Source: Xenopus tropicalis (taxonomy: Eukaryota > Chordata > Amphibia > Anura > Pipidae). From it: a stretch of DNA of 64,000 nucleotides. The stretch is from contig NC_030678.2 in NCBI RefSeq assembly GCF_000004195.4, positions 92,586,904-92,650,903 on the forward strand, read 5' to 3'. Positions 26,382 to 37,780 of the stretch are shown in pieces. The translations under genes were made by a program, and so were the position numbers. Each line of letters begins with the position of its first letter. Position 1 is the stretch's first letter. The notes below the pieces were generated by a model that worked only from the letters and a program-made list of their open reading frames with translations, was not told where the DNA came from and made no database searches.

Positions 26382-27295
26382 ACACATACAAATAACCTTA
26401 TCCGCGCTTAAACTAGTATTAATACCCAATGTATAGATTATACTTAGCAATTATCTAAAATCCAGAATAATACTCAAAAAGTGACACCCCACCAATAAAG
26501 TGAAATTGAAATAACCTAACGTGAACAGCTGCCTTCCTCCAAACTAATCCTCTATCAACAAAACTATCTCAAACCAGAGTTGGCGCTCTCACAAAACAAA
26601 TCACCATGTGATGTGAATTAATTCAAATAATTTATGTTTATTAGTGAATCACAATAAAAAACAAATACACATAATTAGTTCTAACAATAAAAATCTAGAT
26701 AAAATACACCAATATACAGGATAATCCGAGATTCATTTGAGGAACTGGGGTAAATAAATGATGACAGACCTAATAATTCATAAAGTAGTTAAATTAAAAT
26801 GATTCAAGGAATCAATTTGAGACCAACACAATAAAATTACACAATAAATTAAGTAGAGAAGGTGTAAAAAACTGCAAAAATACAGAATGAAGGGATAAAA
26901 AATTGCACATATGCCCTACCTTTGCACCTTGTAACTCTGGATAGGGCATATGTGCAATTTTTTATCCCTTCATTCTGTATTTTTGCAGTTTTTTACACCT
27001 TCTCTACTTAATTTATTGTGTAATTTTATTGTGTTGGTCTCAAATTGATTCCTTGAATCATTTTAATTTAACTACTTTATGAATTATTAGGTCTGTCATC
27101 ATTTATTTACCCCAGTTCCTCAAATGAATCTCGGATTATCCTGTATATTGGTGTATTTTATCTAGATTTTTATTGTTAGAACTAATTATGTGTATTTGTT
27201 TTTTATTGTGATTCACTAATAAACATAAATTATTTGAATTAATTCACATCACATGGTGATTTGTTTTGTGAGAGCGCCAACTCTGGTTTGAGATA
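26382..27295. mobile_element. Insertion with a perfect 354-bp inverted repeat, flanked by 14-bp direct repeats
   Basis: The segment is bounded by identical 14-bp direct repeats, accttgttgttctt, at 26368-26381 and 27296-27309. From left to right it has a single-copy part (26382-26564), a left arm (26565-26918), a 23-bp spacer (26919-26941) and a right arm (26942-27295). I reverse-complemented the right arm and found all 354 positions equal to the left arm, with no mismatch or gap. The right arm abuts the direct repeat directly. A 14-bp duplication suits target-primed reverse transcription better than hAT (8 bp), Harbinger (3 bp) or piggyBac/Kolobok (TTAA). No coding frame of note is present and I cannot name the family. 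It may be a retroelement fragment that gained an inverted copy of itself at its 5' end during insertion, or a foldback element. Confidence 0.8.
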
Positions 27296-27309
27296 ACCTT
27301 GTTGTTCTT
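27296..27309. repeat. 14-bp target-site duplication, right copy
   Basis: This is the exact match of 26368-26381. It starts at the base after the right arm of the palindrome ends. Confidence 0.8.
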
Positions 27310-27529
27310 CATTGAACCAGCTGGTTATCAAGTTATGGGTGCAACAAGTTATTATACACCAACAGCTCGAAAGCTACAGAATGACTGAAGGTTAGAAGTT
27401 CTTACACTCTGGAAGCTCAGCTCTTCTAACTTTTTATGTGTAGCTATATGCTATTTTACTTACATTTATGGACCATTTGTAGATGACTGAATATGGTGGC
27501 ATTTTCTAGCAACATAATAAAAAGAATAT

Positions 27530-27594
27530 TAATGACACTGTACAGCGCTTAGTACATAAGTAGCGCTTTATAAATAAAGATATTCATTCAAAAA
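27530..27594 (+). mobile_element. Solo LINE 3' terminus
   Basis: It contains ctgtacagcgcttagtac followed by gcgctttataaataaagata, the shared LINE 3' end of this window. It is truncated to about 65 bp. Confidence 0.55.
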
Positions 27595-28628
27595 ACAATA
27601 AACTTGGCTGACTGTAGTTCTGCTGTGCAAAAAACAAAAGACTAATAATAAATGATGTACTGCAGGCAAATATAAGTATCTCAAAAAAGAAACTTTCTGA
27701 GCAATTCTAACCATTTTGTCTCACAGGACCCAGTAAGGTAGAAAAATATGGTCCCAAAGGTACAGCCTGGTATGTCTATTGTTTAACTGTTGACTGATAT
27801 GCGGAATATAAAAAAAAGCAATGTGCTTCCTTAACAAATGGTCCCATACACCTCAGGCCTGAAAGCCAGCACTATCTGTAAAAACACAAGCTCCCTTTAT
27901 GCCATCCAGGTAATTACAGGTTCAGGTCAAGGACTCAAACCCATATTGATTTCATCACCGTACCAACAAGGACCCTCGAGTGCTGACTGTATCCGCTCAT
28001 GCAGGGACAGTCTTAAAGGATATATGACGCCAAAAATCCTAAGGCCCCGTCATCACCAGTAATAAGAAACCAATGAGCGCTCAGCCTTGTCAGTTGTTGC
28101 CTACAGCAATTAGAGCAGACTGGGAATTTATACTGTGGGTGAATTCATCTGCCAGCTGCATTCACACATCCTGCCCACCTTAATGCCTGATCGCTGCTAC
28201 AGGGAGCAAATACACATGGTTTAGCATTGGGCAGCATAGGATTTGATTGCCAAAAAAAATGAGCTTTCCCTTTTTATCACATTTAACAAAAGGATGATAC
28301 GGAGTATCCAAAACCAGAATAGAAACACCCTGCAGCGACTTACCTTATCTACTGAGGGTCTGAAATCCACCCACTTTGCTTACAAGTCTATAGCTCCTCT
28401 TAATTAGCAATATGATTCTACATTTTAATAGGAGAGTTAGTACTGTGGGATGGCAGCAAGTTTGAAAATGGTGGAGAGGAGCAGTATTATCTGGAAATAA
28501 TGCACCTTGCAGTTTACCAGGGAAGGGAATAATGTAATTACCACTTTTCCAACACTAGGCCTAAACTGATAAGAGATCAGAGAAAACCAAAAACAGTGGA
28601 ACAATTTTACAAACACATACATATACAG

Positions 28629-28653
28629 TTTTCATAAAGAAAACTGTATACTA
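28629..28653. repeat. Small perfect hairpin
   Basis: The 11-base arms atacagttttc and gaaaactgtat are separated by a short loop. There is no T run to suggest a terminator, so it is probably incidental. Confidence 0.4.
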
Positions 28654-29121
28654 AATATTAACACATAGCAAGGCCCTGTGACATGTCTAGAAAGACAAAA
28701 TCTCTGTTTCCACTTCCTCAGGTTCTATTTAAATTCACGATTCCCAAACAGCACCATAAACACTACGATTCTCAGAAGTACATATGAGTATTTTATTATT
28801 TGGAAAGAGGATTTTTCAGTCTGTTTTTCACTTGCTAGAATCTGTTCTGCCTGCTTTAGGTTAGCCACATCATTGACAATAGCCCCAGTTTCCATTTCAT
28901 TTACTTGCATAGCCTTTGTTATGGCTATAAAAAAAAGTAGTTTATTAAAAGCACATGCTGCTCCACTTAAGCCTGTTAATATTCATAACATAAACCAATC
29001 CCTAGTTTATGCAAATCATGACAGCTTCATGTAGAATTTGCATGTAGGTGTGTGCATGCTTCCCTCTTACAGCAAACTCAGACATTCTCCTATACCAACA
29101 GTCCATTCTGATCATGTTGAA

Positions 29122-29371
29122 CAGTGGTCCCCAATTGGTGGCTCCCAGTGGCCTCAAATTGGGTCCCCTTTTTTCAATTTCTGGCTTGGTGGCAAGTTTT
29201 AGAATCACAGAAACACAGGTTACTCCAATTAGGGTTTCCTGCAGGCCAGCATTCCACATGGGGCTACCAATCACAGCCCTTATTTGGCCCAAAGAACTTT
29301 TTTGCCATGCTTGTGTGGCTCAGTAACACTTTTTACAGTTGAGTGTGGTTCACGCTGTTGGGGAACTGTGT
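29122..29371. mobile_element. Diverged hAT MITE related to 50023-50323
   Basis: It begins cagtggtccccaattgg and shares 'caatttctggctt', 'cctgcaggccagc', 'caatcacag' and 'gcttgtgtggctca' with the younger copy at 50023-50323. The 8-bp duplication is no longer recognisable. Confidence 0.65.
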
Positions 29372-29556
29372 AATCATGTCCATAACTGAGCACATAGCAT
29401 TACTGGATGTTGCCTGAATCCATCACCAATTCCTCTTCATCCTCCTGTTGAACACACAGGGCAAAAGCCTGACAAAAGGACCGTAGAGGCGACAGTAAGT
29501 GAAGCAGCCAGTGTAATGAATTCCCGTTCCTACCATGTAATACTAAGTGATCTGTC

Positions 29557-29850
29557 CTAGGTATAATCAGTGCCATCCTCAGTGGTGCTTCTGTTGAAAA
29601 GGCCACTGAGACTGGCCCTGTGGGAAAATTGTACCACCAGCTCTGTAAACTTTGCCTTCACTGCTACAGATGAGCTGGCACTGTGCACAAAAGGATGTAA
29701 CTCTTTCTGTGTACCCATAACAGAATCTGTCAGCACTGCTATCATACTGACACAAGCAGCCATAGCTGCTTTGCAGCTCTGATGTGCTGCTGACCCATGA
29801 ACTGCTGCTCTGTGTAATGCTGCTGCCAACACTTACGGAGTGGTTTCTCC
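29557..29850 (-). pseudogene. Possible degenerate coding remnant, unidentified
   Basis: A minus-strand frame of about 90 codons (Ala/Ser-rich start, then GTQKELHPFVHSASSSV and ELVVQFSHRASLSGLFNR) overlaps other open frames. A second frame follows at 29400-29606. The alternation looks like the coiled region of a transposon-derived protein broken by frameshifts. I do not recognise the family, splice sites are not evident, and it may be chance. Confidence 0.25.
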
Positions 29851-31084
29851 GCCTGTACCTTCATATGGCTCTGGGAATTGAAGTTGTGCATGCCAATGAA
29901 GGAGCGGTTGGATGTGTATAATAGTGAAAATACTGGTGGCTGAGGCTTATCAGATGTCAAGGGGGCACCATAGGTGTGGAAGCAGAATTGGGAAGACCTG
30001 GTTCTGGGAGATGAGCATGATCGTGAAGGTACTCAAGCAAATTAAGGAACTAATGGGGAAGTTCATCACACTTCTAGGTTGGAGGGACAGCAGTAAAGGC
30101 AATGCACATTATAGTAAAGCAAGAAGGAGGTTTAAGGATTTGTGAATGATGATGGTGAGTGAAGATGTTGGGAGCGCTTGGCTCTATGGAGAGATTCAGA
30201 GGAAATAAAGCTTGTTGAAAATTAGGTAGTGGCGTCTGATTTAAAATGCTGTTCAGTTAGGTTTTTTTTTTATAGCTTTTATTAAAAAATAATATACCCT
30301 ACTTAAATTTAAAATGCAAATGTAACTCACCTTGGAGTTCTGTGACCTTCATAAAAGCACTCAGCCTGTGGCCTTGTGTTTTTATATGGACACAGAACTC
30401 CTTGGTGACTTCTAATAGCCTTATATATTACATATTTTATTTATTGCTGATCATCATTATTTACTGTTGTTCATCATTATGCTAGGTAGAAAACTTGGCA
30501 GCAGACAACACCAACATCCCTTTATCCAGAAATCTTCTACAGTAACGGTCAATTACATATGTTGAAATGTATTAAAGTAATGTATAATGTGATGAACTTT
30601 TCCTTTACACATTTTAAATATGTTCTAGTAAAGAAATAAAGGTGCATTTTGTCATAATTTTTCATTTGTGCTCAGGAAAAAAATAAACCTTTCTACTGAA
30701 AATGTTATTTTAATAATATTTAAAATATGCACTGCAATAATAATAATTCATAAAGAATTATTATATGTTAACTAAACACAGGAAGTACATAAAAAATGCA
30801 CAGACAGTTAGGGTCACTGGCATTCTTGAGCTGACACTCAAAAACCACTAATATCTTAAAAACTGTTGAGTTTAGATCTCCTTTAACATCAGGACACACC
30901 AGATATATAGCTCACCAAGGGCTAGACCCCATCCTGTCAAAGGAGCCCACATGTCATGTATTAGGGGTCACAGTGCAGAAACCAGTGTAAGGACAAGCAG
31001 CACAGTCCTCTCCTTACCCCCACCTTAGAGAAGGTGGTAAGCACAGGGCTCTCCGATACATGCTGTGCCTCCGATACATTCAGG

Positions 31085-31155
31085 CAGGGGCGTATTTTTA
31101 ATAAGGTACCCAAGGGCCTGTGCCTAGGGCGGCATGTTTTGCCTAGTGCAGCACT
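31085..31155. mobile_element. hAT-like repeat fragment
   Basis: caggcaggggcgtattttt followed by 'gggcctgtgcctagggcggcatg' resembles the terminus of the 36760 and 54655 families. Only one end is present. Confidence 0.35.
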
Positions 31156-31893
31156 AAACCTAAATATACCCCAATCCAGTTCATAATCATGAGGAATACA
31201 CAATAATTGTCCTGACACACAAAACATGTGAGATTAGGTGATTATGAAAATGGATGCTTACTGTGTTCCCCTAGACTGAAAAGTCTATTAACTTGTTACA
31301 TTACCATTAATATAGAGACCTGTGTGCATAAAAGTAATTGTTCAGCAATCTTTCACCTAATCTGTAAACTAAATAACAATAAAAGAATGTATTTATAAAG
31401 TCTGTATGTTTAGCACAGAATGTCCTAATCACTGACACACATAAAATGTGTATACACAAAAAGTATGTATGACTGACACCTTCCACAACACACTTCCAAG
31501 CTACAGAGCATAACAGGGTCCTGGCAATTTATGGAAAGGTTAAACATAAATGATGACAAACTATAATGCAATGTTGGGAGGGTAAGACAAAAAGATTGAG
31601 CTTGATAGCAAAAGGCGCCACAATCCTGCATTGCTTAGCAACCAGCAATCAACACTTAGATAATGATCAGCAGACAGAATGCAAGGTGTATGGCTGGGGA
31701 TTCGCTTCCTGGTTCAGTGTAACTACCAAACATTTAGCCCCTAGGTTTGAACCGGCTTGCTGCTAAAAGAAAAACATTCCATGTGAATAAGCTACATATG
31801 TGCTACATGCTTCTAAACATAGAAAATCAGTGGACTGAAAACTGAAGCTGGCTTGTTACTAACATTGCTTTAGGAGCATTATGACAACCAACA

Positions 31894-31933
31894 CTATATA
31901 TCTATATATATATATAGATATATATATATAATA
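31894..31933. repeat. TA/CTAT-rich microsatellite
   Basis: An imperfect run of TA dinucleotides interrupted by C and G. Confidence 0.7.
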
Positions 31934-31935
31934 AC

Positions 31936-32175
31936 AGTTCAAACGGTAGGCACTTATAAAAATTAAGTCATCCGATGCCTGGGTGCAGATCTCCAAAATC
32001 TCAAAGTAGATAAATGCACAAACGGGCCACTTCGCTTAGGACTTATGAAATAATACATATGATTTATTAGAAGTACAACATGACTGACATTTCGGCTGTG
32101 TCAACGGCCTTTCTCAAAGTTTTCTCAAATTGAGCTCAGATAAAGCTGCATACAGAATTTATCAGTGTCAGTGCG
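31936..32175 (-). mobile_element. Retroelement 3'-region-like remnant
   Basis: The phrase 'gacatttcggctgtgtcaacggcctttctcaaag' region resembles the non-coding part after the ORF of Penelope-type retroelements in fish and frogs, where similar 'fttcgg..gcctttctcaa' wording recurs. A shorter similar piece is at 58355-58395. No coding part is retained, so family assignment is tentative. Confidence 0.3.
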
Positions 32176-33151
32176 AGAGAGCTATAGTGTAATAGATAGG
32201 TAACTTTAAGTCTATAAAGTATGCTTCATAAGGATTATAGTTACATAGCTACAAAGTTAATTAATGGTGACAGGTTACCAGAATGTGAGCTATACATTCA
32301 AACCTGGAGTACACTTGCCAGCCTGAACGAAACAATAATCAGGAAACATTATTGCATGCTGCACATTGATACTGAGTGTAGCCATCTTTCATTTCAAGAT
32401 TTAATAGAGGTTAATAAACCTGGGGAATGAGACACATGCAATGGAATGTGTCTCAGGTTTTTTAAGGCTAACAAAGCCCCTAGCCTGTAGTTGACTACAA
32501 AGTAGTTTTATTGTATCCTTTGGAGATATAACGTACTTGCTGTACAGAAAACTAAGAAACCTGTTTCTAGGCAGCTACAACTATCCGCTACTGATAATCT
32601 CCCCGGGTGTTTATAGCCCAAAACTTACAAAATCTTAACCAGTGGACCTGGAAATTTGGTATGAACAATAGAATTCACATACATATCATATATCTTTTTA
32701 ACTTGTCTTTAAAGCAACCTTTACAAATCCCTTTTTGTGTTTATTACAGTTTCTTTTTACAGTTTTATACTTCAATCCACTCAGCAGAATCTCTGGGGAT
32801 TTTCACATTGCTACAGATTAAAATCCTCTTTGGATACTGGCTGGTTGACTAATGCTTTGTGTTTAATAATTCTACTTGTGAGAGATTTTATTTGACAAAA
32901 CCATGCTGTGTCTGGGCCCCTGAGTTTTCAGTGCAGCTGTACAGCAGTGGTATAAACTTATGTTCCCATTTCTCTTAAAACACTGCATTGCCATACTGCA
33001 TGAAACCGGATACATAGTTTAATAACTTTTATAACCCACATGTTCTTTGATAAACATGTCAGGGTGTTTGGGACTCCTGTACTGTTGCAAAACAATTAGT
33101 ATTTTAGAATTGGTTGATACCTTTCTGTTTGGAATATTTTTTTCAGTGGTG

Positions 33152-33208
33152 TGTTTTGGTTTGCAAGTCAAAAAATCTTGTGTTTTGGTTTGCAAGTCAA
33201 AAAATCCT
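33152..33208. repeat. 29-bp tandem duplication
   Basis: tgttttggtttgcaagtcaa and its continuation occurs twice with a 29-bp period (starts 33152 and 33181). The copies are nearly identical. Confidence 0.8.
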
Positions 33209-34094
33209 AGTGAACATGGCTATAAAATAAAGAGACTTGCATTGTACTGCAAATAGAGTTAGAAGTTATTCAACATAAATATAGAATTTAAATGAATGCT
33301 ACACCTAACCGCAGAAGGCAGGACAGTCCATTTGTCTCATTTTTTTCTCTTCAGTGGCCATTGTAAAAAGTTACTATACAGCAAAAGCCAAGGAAATGAT
33401 TGACAGTTGTAGATCATACATTTTTTTCCATTATAATACTATAAATGCAATAACCCTGCCCCACCTACATAAAGAGTCCTTCTGATCACACATGCATCCT
33501 GGCACAGTTTATAAGTGTTACATGGTGCTTGTATTGACCTGATTGTCTTGTTGTCATGGCTCTCACTAGAGCTTTCATTGATATGGTTATAGAATCATAC
33601 TAAATGAGACTAACAGAAAACAAACTAACATAATTGCTTGTGTTGCTACATTTTCACCAGGGGCAGTTATCATTTTACTAAAAGAACCAATGTTGTCCCA
33701 GCATATGTCAGTAACATCTTACGGATGAACCCATGAATGTAGATTATTTGAACAGTATAGGGGGAAATTGACAAACATTGGTAAGAATGCAATTTTAAAA
33801 GTGTTGGTTGGCAAACTGCAAGTGTTCTAAGTACAACAAATTCATGACAGGTAACTGGAAGTGTTATGGGTTAGTTGTAATGCGGCCAAAAACATGCTGT
33901 AAAATAAATTGTTGTTATCGCTTTTAAATCAAAAAAATATTGTGCACCAAAATTTCTCTATAATGACATTAGTCAAATAATATAAAAAAAAATTTCCCCC
34001 CATTTTAATTGTAGTAGCAAAATTTTGGCAGAAAAATGGTACTCTAAATGTCTCAGCTACAAGTTCTAAAATATGCCATAGATATGATGCAAAA

Positions 34095-34474
34095 GGGCAG
34101 ATTTATCAAAGTGTGAAATTAGAGTTCACTAATGACAAATATGGGTTATCCTTTCCCTTAATCGACCATTTAAAGATGTGCTGTGTGCTCCCTCAGAAAT
34201 CACATGACCAGAAATAATGCAGCATTAACTGTAACAGGAACAGTGTTTTTGTGCACTGTGAATCCTATGATCCCAGGGGGCGGCCCTTAATTCTTAAAAT
34301 GGCAATTTTCTATGTAGGAGTACCCAACAGCACATACTAATAAAAAAGTATATTTTTATGAAAATGGTTTATTTAGATGAAGCAGGGTTTTACATATTAG
34401 CTTGTTTATGAAATGTATTGTTATAGAGACCTACACTGTTTAGGGGTATAGTTTTCCTTTAATAAATCTGCCCC
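34095..34474. mobile_element. MITE with 'gggcagatttat' ends, probably hosting a TTAA element
   Basis: Ends gggcagatttatcaaa and aataaatctgcccc are inverted. Inside, TTAA at 34170-34173 and 34459-34462 bracket a segment ending 'gtatagttttcct'. It shares 'gtgctccctcaga', 'cacatgacc' and 'aataatgcagc' motifs with 50810-50890 (opposite orientation). A nested TTAA-type insertion is likely but its ends are weak. Confidence 0.45.
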
Positions 34475-34475
34475 A

Positions 34476-35057
34476 AAGCTGGTAAAGGGTATGGAAAGTT
34501 TCAGTTATGAAGAAAGACTGGCCAAGTTGGGTCTGTTTACACTGGAGAAGAGGCGCTTAAGAGGTGACATGATAACTATGTATAAATATATAAAGGGATC
34601 ATATAATAACCTTTCTAATGTTTTATTTACCAGTAGGTCCTTCCAACGGACACGAGGGCACCCACTCCGTTTAGAAGAAGGGAGGTTCCATTTAAACATT
34701 CGGAAAGGATTTTTTACAGTGAGAGCTGTGAGGTTCTGGAATTCCCTCCCCGAATCAGTCGTGCTGGCTGATACATTATATAACTTTAAGAAGGGGCTGG
34801 ATGGATTCTTAGCAAGTGAGAGAATACAGGGTTATGGGAGATAGCTCTTAGTACAAGTTGATCTAGGGACTGGTCCGATTGCCATCTTGGAGTCAGGAAG
34901 GAATTTTTTCCCCTCTGTGGCAAATTAGAGAGGCTTCAGATGGGGTTTTTTGCCTTCCTCTGGATCAACTAGTAGTTAGGCAGGTTATATATAGGCATTA
35001 TGGTTGAACTTGATGGACGTATGTCTTTTTTCAACCCAACTTACTATGTTACTATGT
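34476..35057 (+). mobile_element. LINE 3' fragment with reverse-transcriptase C-terminus and 3' UTR
   Basis: The plus-strand frame 34491-34847 encodes 117 residues plus stop. It carries the conserved end of a non-LTR reverse transcriptase: SYEERLAKLGLFTLEKRRLRG near the start (residues 4 on), TRGHPLRLEEGRFHLNIRK in the middle, and VRFWNSLPESVV followed by FKKGLDGFL near the end. This is the usual C-terminal block of CR1/L2/Rex-like LINEs. The 3' UTR follows and ends 'caacccaacttactatgttactatg', with a short repeated tail. The rest of the element is missing (5' truncation). The frame is intact, so the insertion is not very old. The family subdivision cannot be assigned by eye. Confidence 0.8.
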
Positions 35058-35244
35058 AAGATGTCAGTAGAAGCAGAAAAATTGTAAAAAAATATTTTGT
35101 TTGTGACATTTTTCTTCTTTACTGACATTTTGTGAATTCCACTCTATATATCAAGCTGCCAGATCCACAGCCTGCTCCTGTGCTATATGCACATTTAGTA
35201 TGTCATATAGAACTGAGAGAATCTTCATTTTTAATTCAATACTA

Positions 35245-35445
<201 letters not shown>

Positions 35446-36759
35446 CTAATGATTCAGCTCAATAGCATGACAATTTTTGGTTCATATTTTCAAATACCAG
35501 TGCCCTGAATACATAACCAAGTTCAAGAACCCAAAATTGAGTTATGTCAGGAGAGAACTATGCCAGGTAGAAGCAAGATGGGAATGATATTAGAAAAGGG
35601 GTCAGTTTCATGTTCCTAAATGTAAGCAGGTAATGTAATAAAAGACACCTGGACTAGTAACCCACCCATAGCACATTGTTTGTTATGCATTTCTAGACAT
35701 GGAGCAAATATTTAATCTCTTACATTACCCCCCTGACAGTTTATAAAATAGTTTAACAAAAACTCTATAATCCTTTTGCTTACTACCTATGCAACTTTAC
35801 ATTTAGTTTTTTTACTTCCATGTTTGACATTGGTCCTTTTGTTTCACATATTACATAATGCTATGTTACTTGGAAAGAACATTTTAGTTTGCACTAGTAC
35901 TTCTTCCTCATAGGAACTCTCACTGGGGATACTTACTACTTTACTCAATAAATTAGTCCTCACTCATTAACGAAAACTAAACAATACTTCTTCTGTTTTT
36001 ACCTAATTTGAAATATTAAGTGCAAAATGTAAAAATTTCTTTTGATTTCTTTCGATTTGTTTTAAGCTTTTATTCCTACTAAAAGTTCCAAAATCTTTTG
36101 TTGTAATCCTTGAAGCAGAATGCATTCTTTAAATGTGTCCTAATAGTCAGGTAAGTTAGCAATAAAACACATGGCCACAGTGGTAATGGTAATAAAATTC
36201 AGTAGGCATAGAAAAACTTGGCAGCTTTCAGGGACAGCTAGAATTGAAAGGCTAGTTTTAAACTGACATGTTCCCAATTGATAGTAACATGTCAGTAATA
36301 CTAAAAATGTAGGATAGCATTTCCCTTTGTTTTTTAATTTGCCTCCTACCCAATGCTAAGAGCAGTGTTACATATAACTTGTGACATTCAGGCATTGTGA
36401 CATTCTGTCACTCATGCTGGGCAGGGACCCTAAGAATCTTCAATAGGTTGGGGTACTGTGTTGATTCTTACTTTAGCTTACAGATGGATTGGGCTGCCCC
36501 TAGCCCAGGCCCAGGCATTTGTTAAAAAAACTATCATCCTGGCTTCCTTTACTAGCAGTAATGACATTTCTAAACAAACTGAAAGAAATCAAGTTTGATT
36601 TGCAGCAGTATACCCTCTTGTTCAAGGGGGTGCAATAAATATAATTTGTGCCTAGCATACTATTTTGCCTATTGTTTAAATCATGAACAATCAATGGTTT
36701 TTGTTATTTTTCGAGCCAACCAGGGCAAACGGAAATTAAAGCGCCTCTATGTTTGGTCC

Positions 36760-37040
36760 CAGGGGCGGGCCAAGCCGACCGAGCACCCTAGGCAACCTGG
36801 TCGGCCAACTCCGCCCACCTCCCAGCCCCCCCGGAACGGCGCATGCGCGCCAAAGCACAGGAGGCGGTGCAGGGGGGGGCAGGGTGATTAGATCTGTCAT
36901 TGCCTCCGCCGCTAATGACAAGCGGCGGAGGCAATGACAAAGTAGCACTAGGGGTAGGCAGGAGAGGCTCCTGTCTGGTGCCCCTCAATCGTTGCACCCT
37001 AGGCAGCTGCCTCTTCTGCCTACCCCTAGTTCCAGCCCTG
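36760..37040. mobile_element. hAT MITE with 8-bp TSD and an internal perfect hairpin
   Basis: It starts caggggcgggcc and ends ttccagccctg, flanked by exact 8-bp duplications tttggtcc at 36752-36759 and 37041-37048. It is GC-rich for this genome. The hairpin at 36895-36939 has 19-bp perfect arms (tgtcattgcctccgccgct and its complement) and a 7-base loop. Confidence 0.85.
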
Positions 37041-37291
37041 TTTGGTCCTTGCAAGGTAGATTATTAGATTACTAGTATACAACCTTCTACCTTCACCCCT
37101 TTGTTGTAACTGTTTTGGTTTACAGATAAATAGGATTTGATATGTAGGGGGGATTATCTGTGCCCTGGTAATCTAATTATCTGCCATGTAAGGACCAAAC
37201 ACAGATCCTTTTTTGATAAAGGACTACTCTATCAATTACTGTAAGTGCTTATGGCTGTATTTACATAGACCTTTCTGATAAAGCTTACTTA

Positions 37292-37780
37292 GGGGCTGAT
37301 TTACTAATCCATGAATTCGAATCCGAATGGGAAAAATTCGGATTGGAAACGAACATTTTGCGACTTTTTCGAATTTTTTGCGATTTTTTCGTCGCCGTTA
37401 CGACTTTATCGTAAATTGTTGCGACTTTTTCGTAGCCGTTACGACTTGCGCGAAAAGTCGCGACTTTTTCGTATTGAGCGCTCGTAAACGGCGGGCAAAA
37501 CTTTCAGATTTTGCATGATTTTGGAAGCCTCCCATAGGACTCAATGACACTCTGCAGCTCCAACCTGGCCCAAGAAAAGTCACGATACTGAAGCTTGAAT
37601 GAATCCGAAACTTTCGTACTCGGTGCGAAGGTAAAGAAAAAGTTGCGACAATTTATGAAACTGTCGTAATGGCTACGAAAAAGTCGCGACAATTTACGAA
37701 AAAATCGCAAAATACCGATCATTATGAAAAAAGCACATTCGGACGCCTTCGGACCGTTCGTGGATTAGTAAATTAGCCCC
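37292..37780. mobile_element. CpG-rich foldback MITE, 489 bp, TTA TSD
   Basis: Ends ggggctgatttactaa and ttagtaaattagcccc are inverted, flanked by TTA at 37289-37291 and 37781-37783. The arms have 'gcgactttttcg' and 'cgtagccgttacgac' motifs and fold back around a unique centre (37500-37600). The 3-bp TTA duplication suggests PIF/Harbinger mobilisation. It is inserted in a repeat whose unoccupied copy lies at 14853-14912. Confidence 0.85.

Noticed and set aside
28678..29034. A 118-codon plus-strand frame
   Set aside because: No motif and no splice support, and frames of this length are expected by chance in 64 kb.
31740..31765. B-box-like string (ggtttgaacc) suggesting a tRNA-derived SINE
   Set aside because: No A box at a suitable distance and no cloverleaf arms. 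The similar string near 53415 also lacks an A box.
36736..37054. Overlapping GC-rich frames of 60-100 codons on both strands
   Set aside because: They lie within a hAT MITE with intact 8-bp duplications, so the open frames come from GC-rich repeat sequence.
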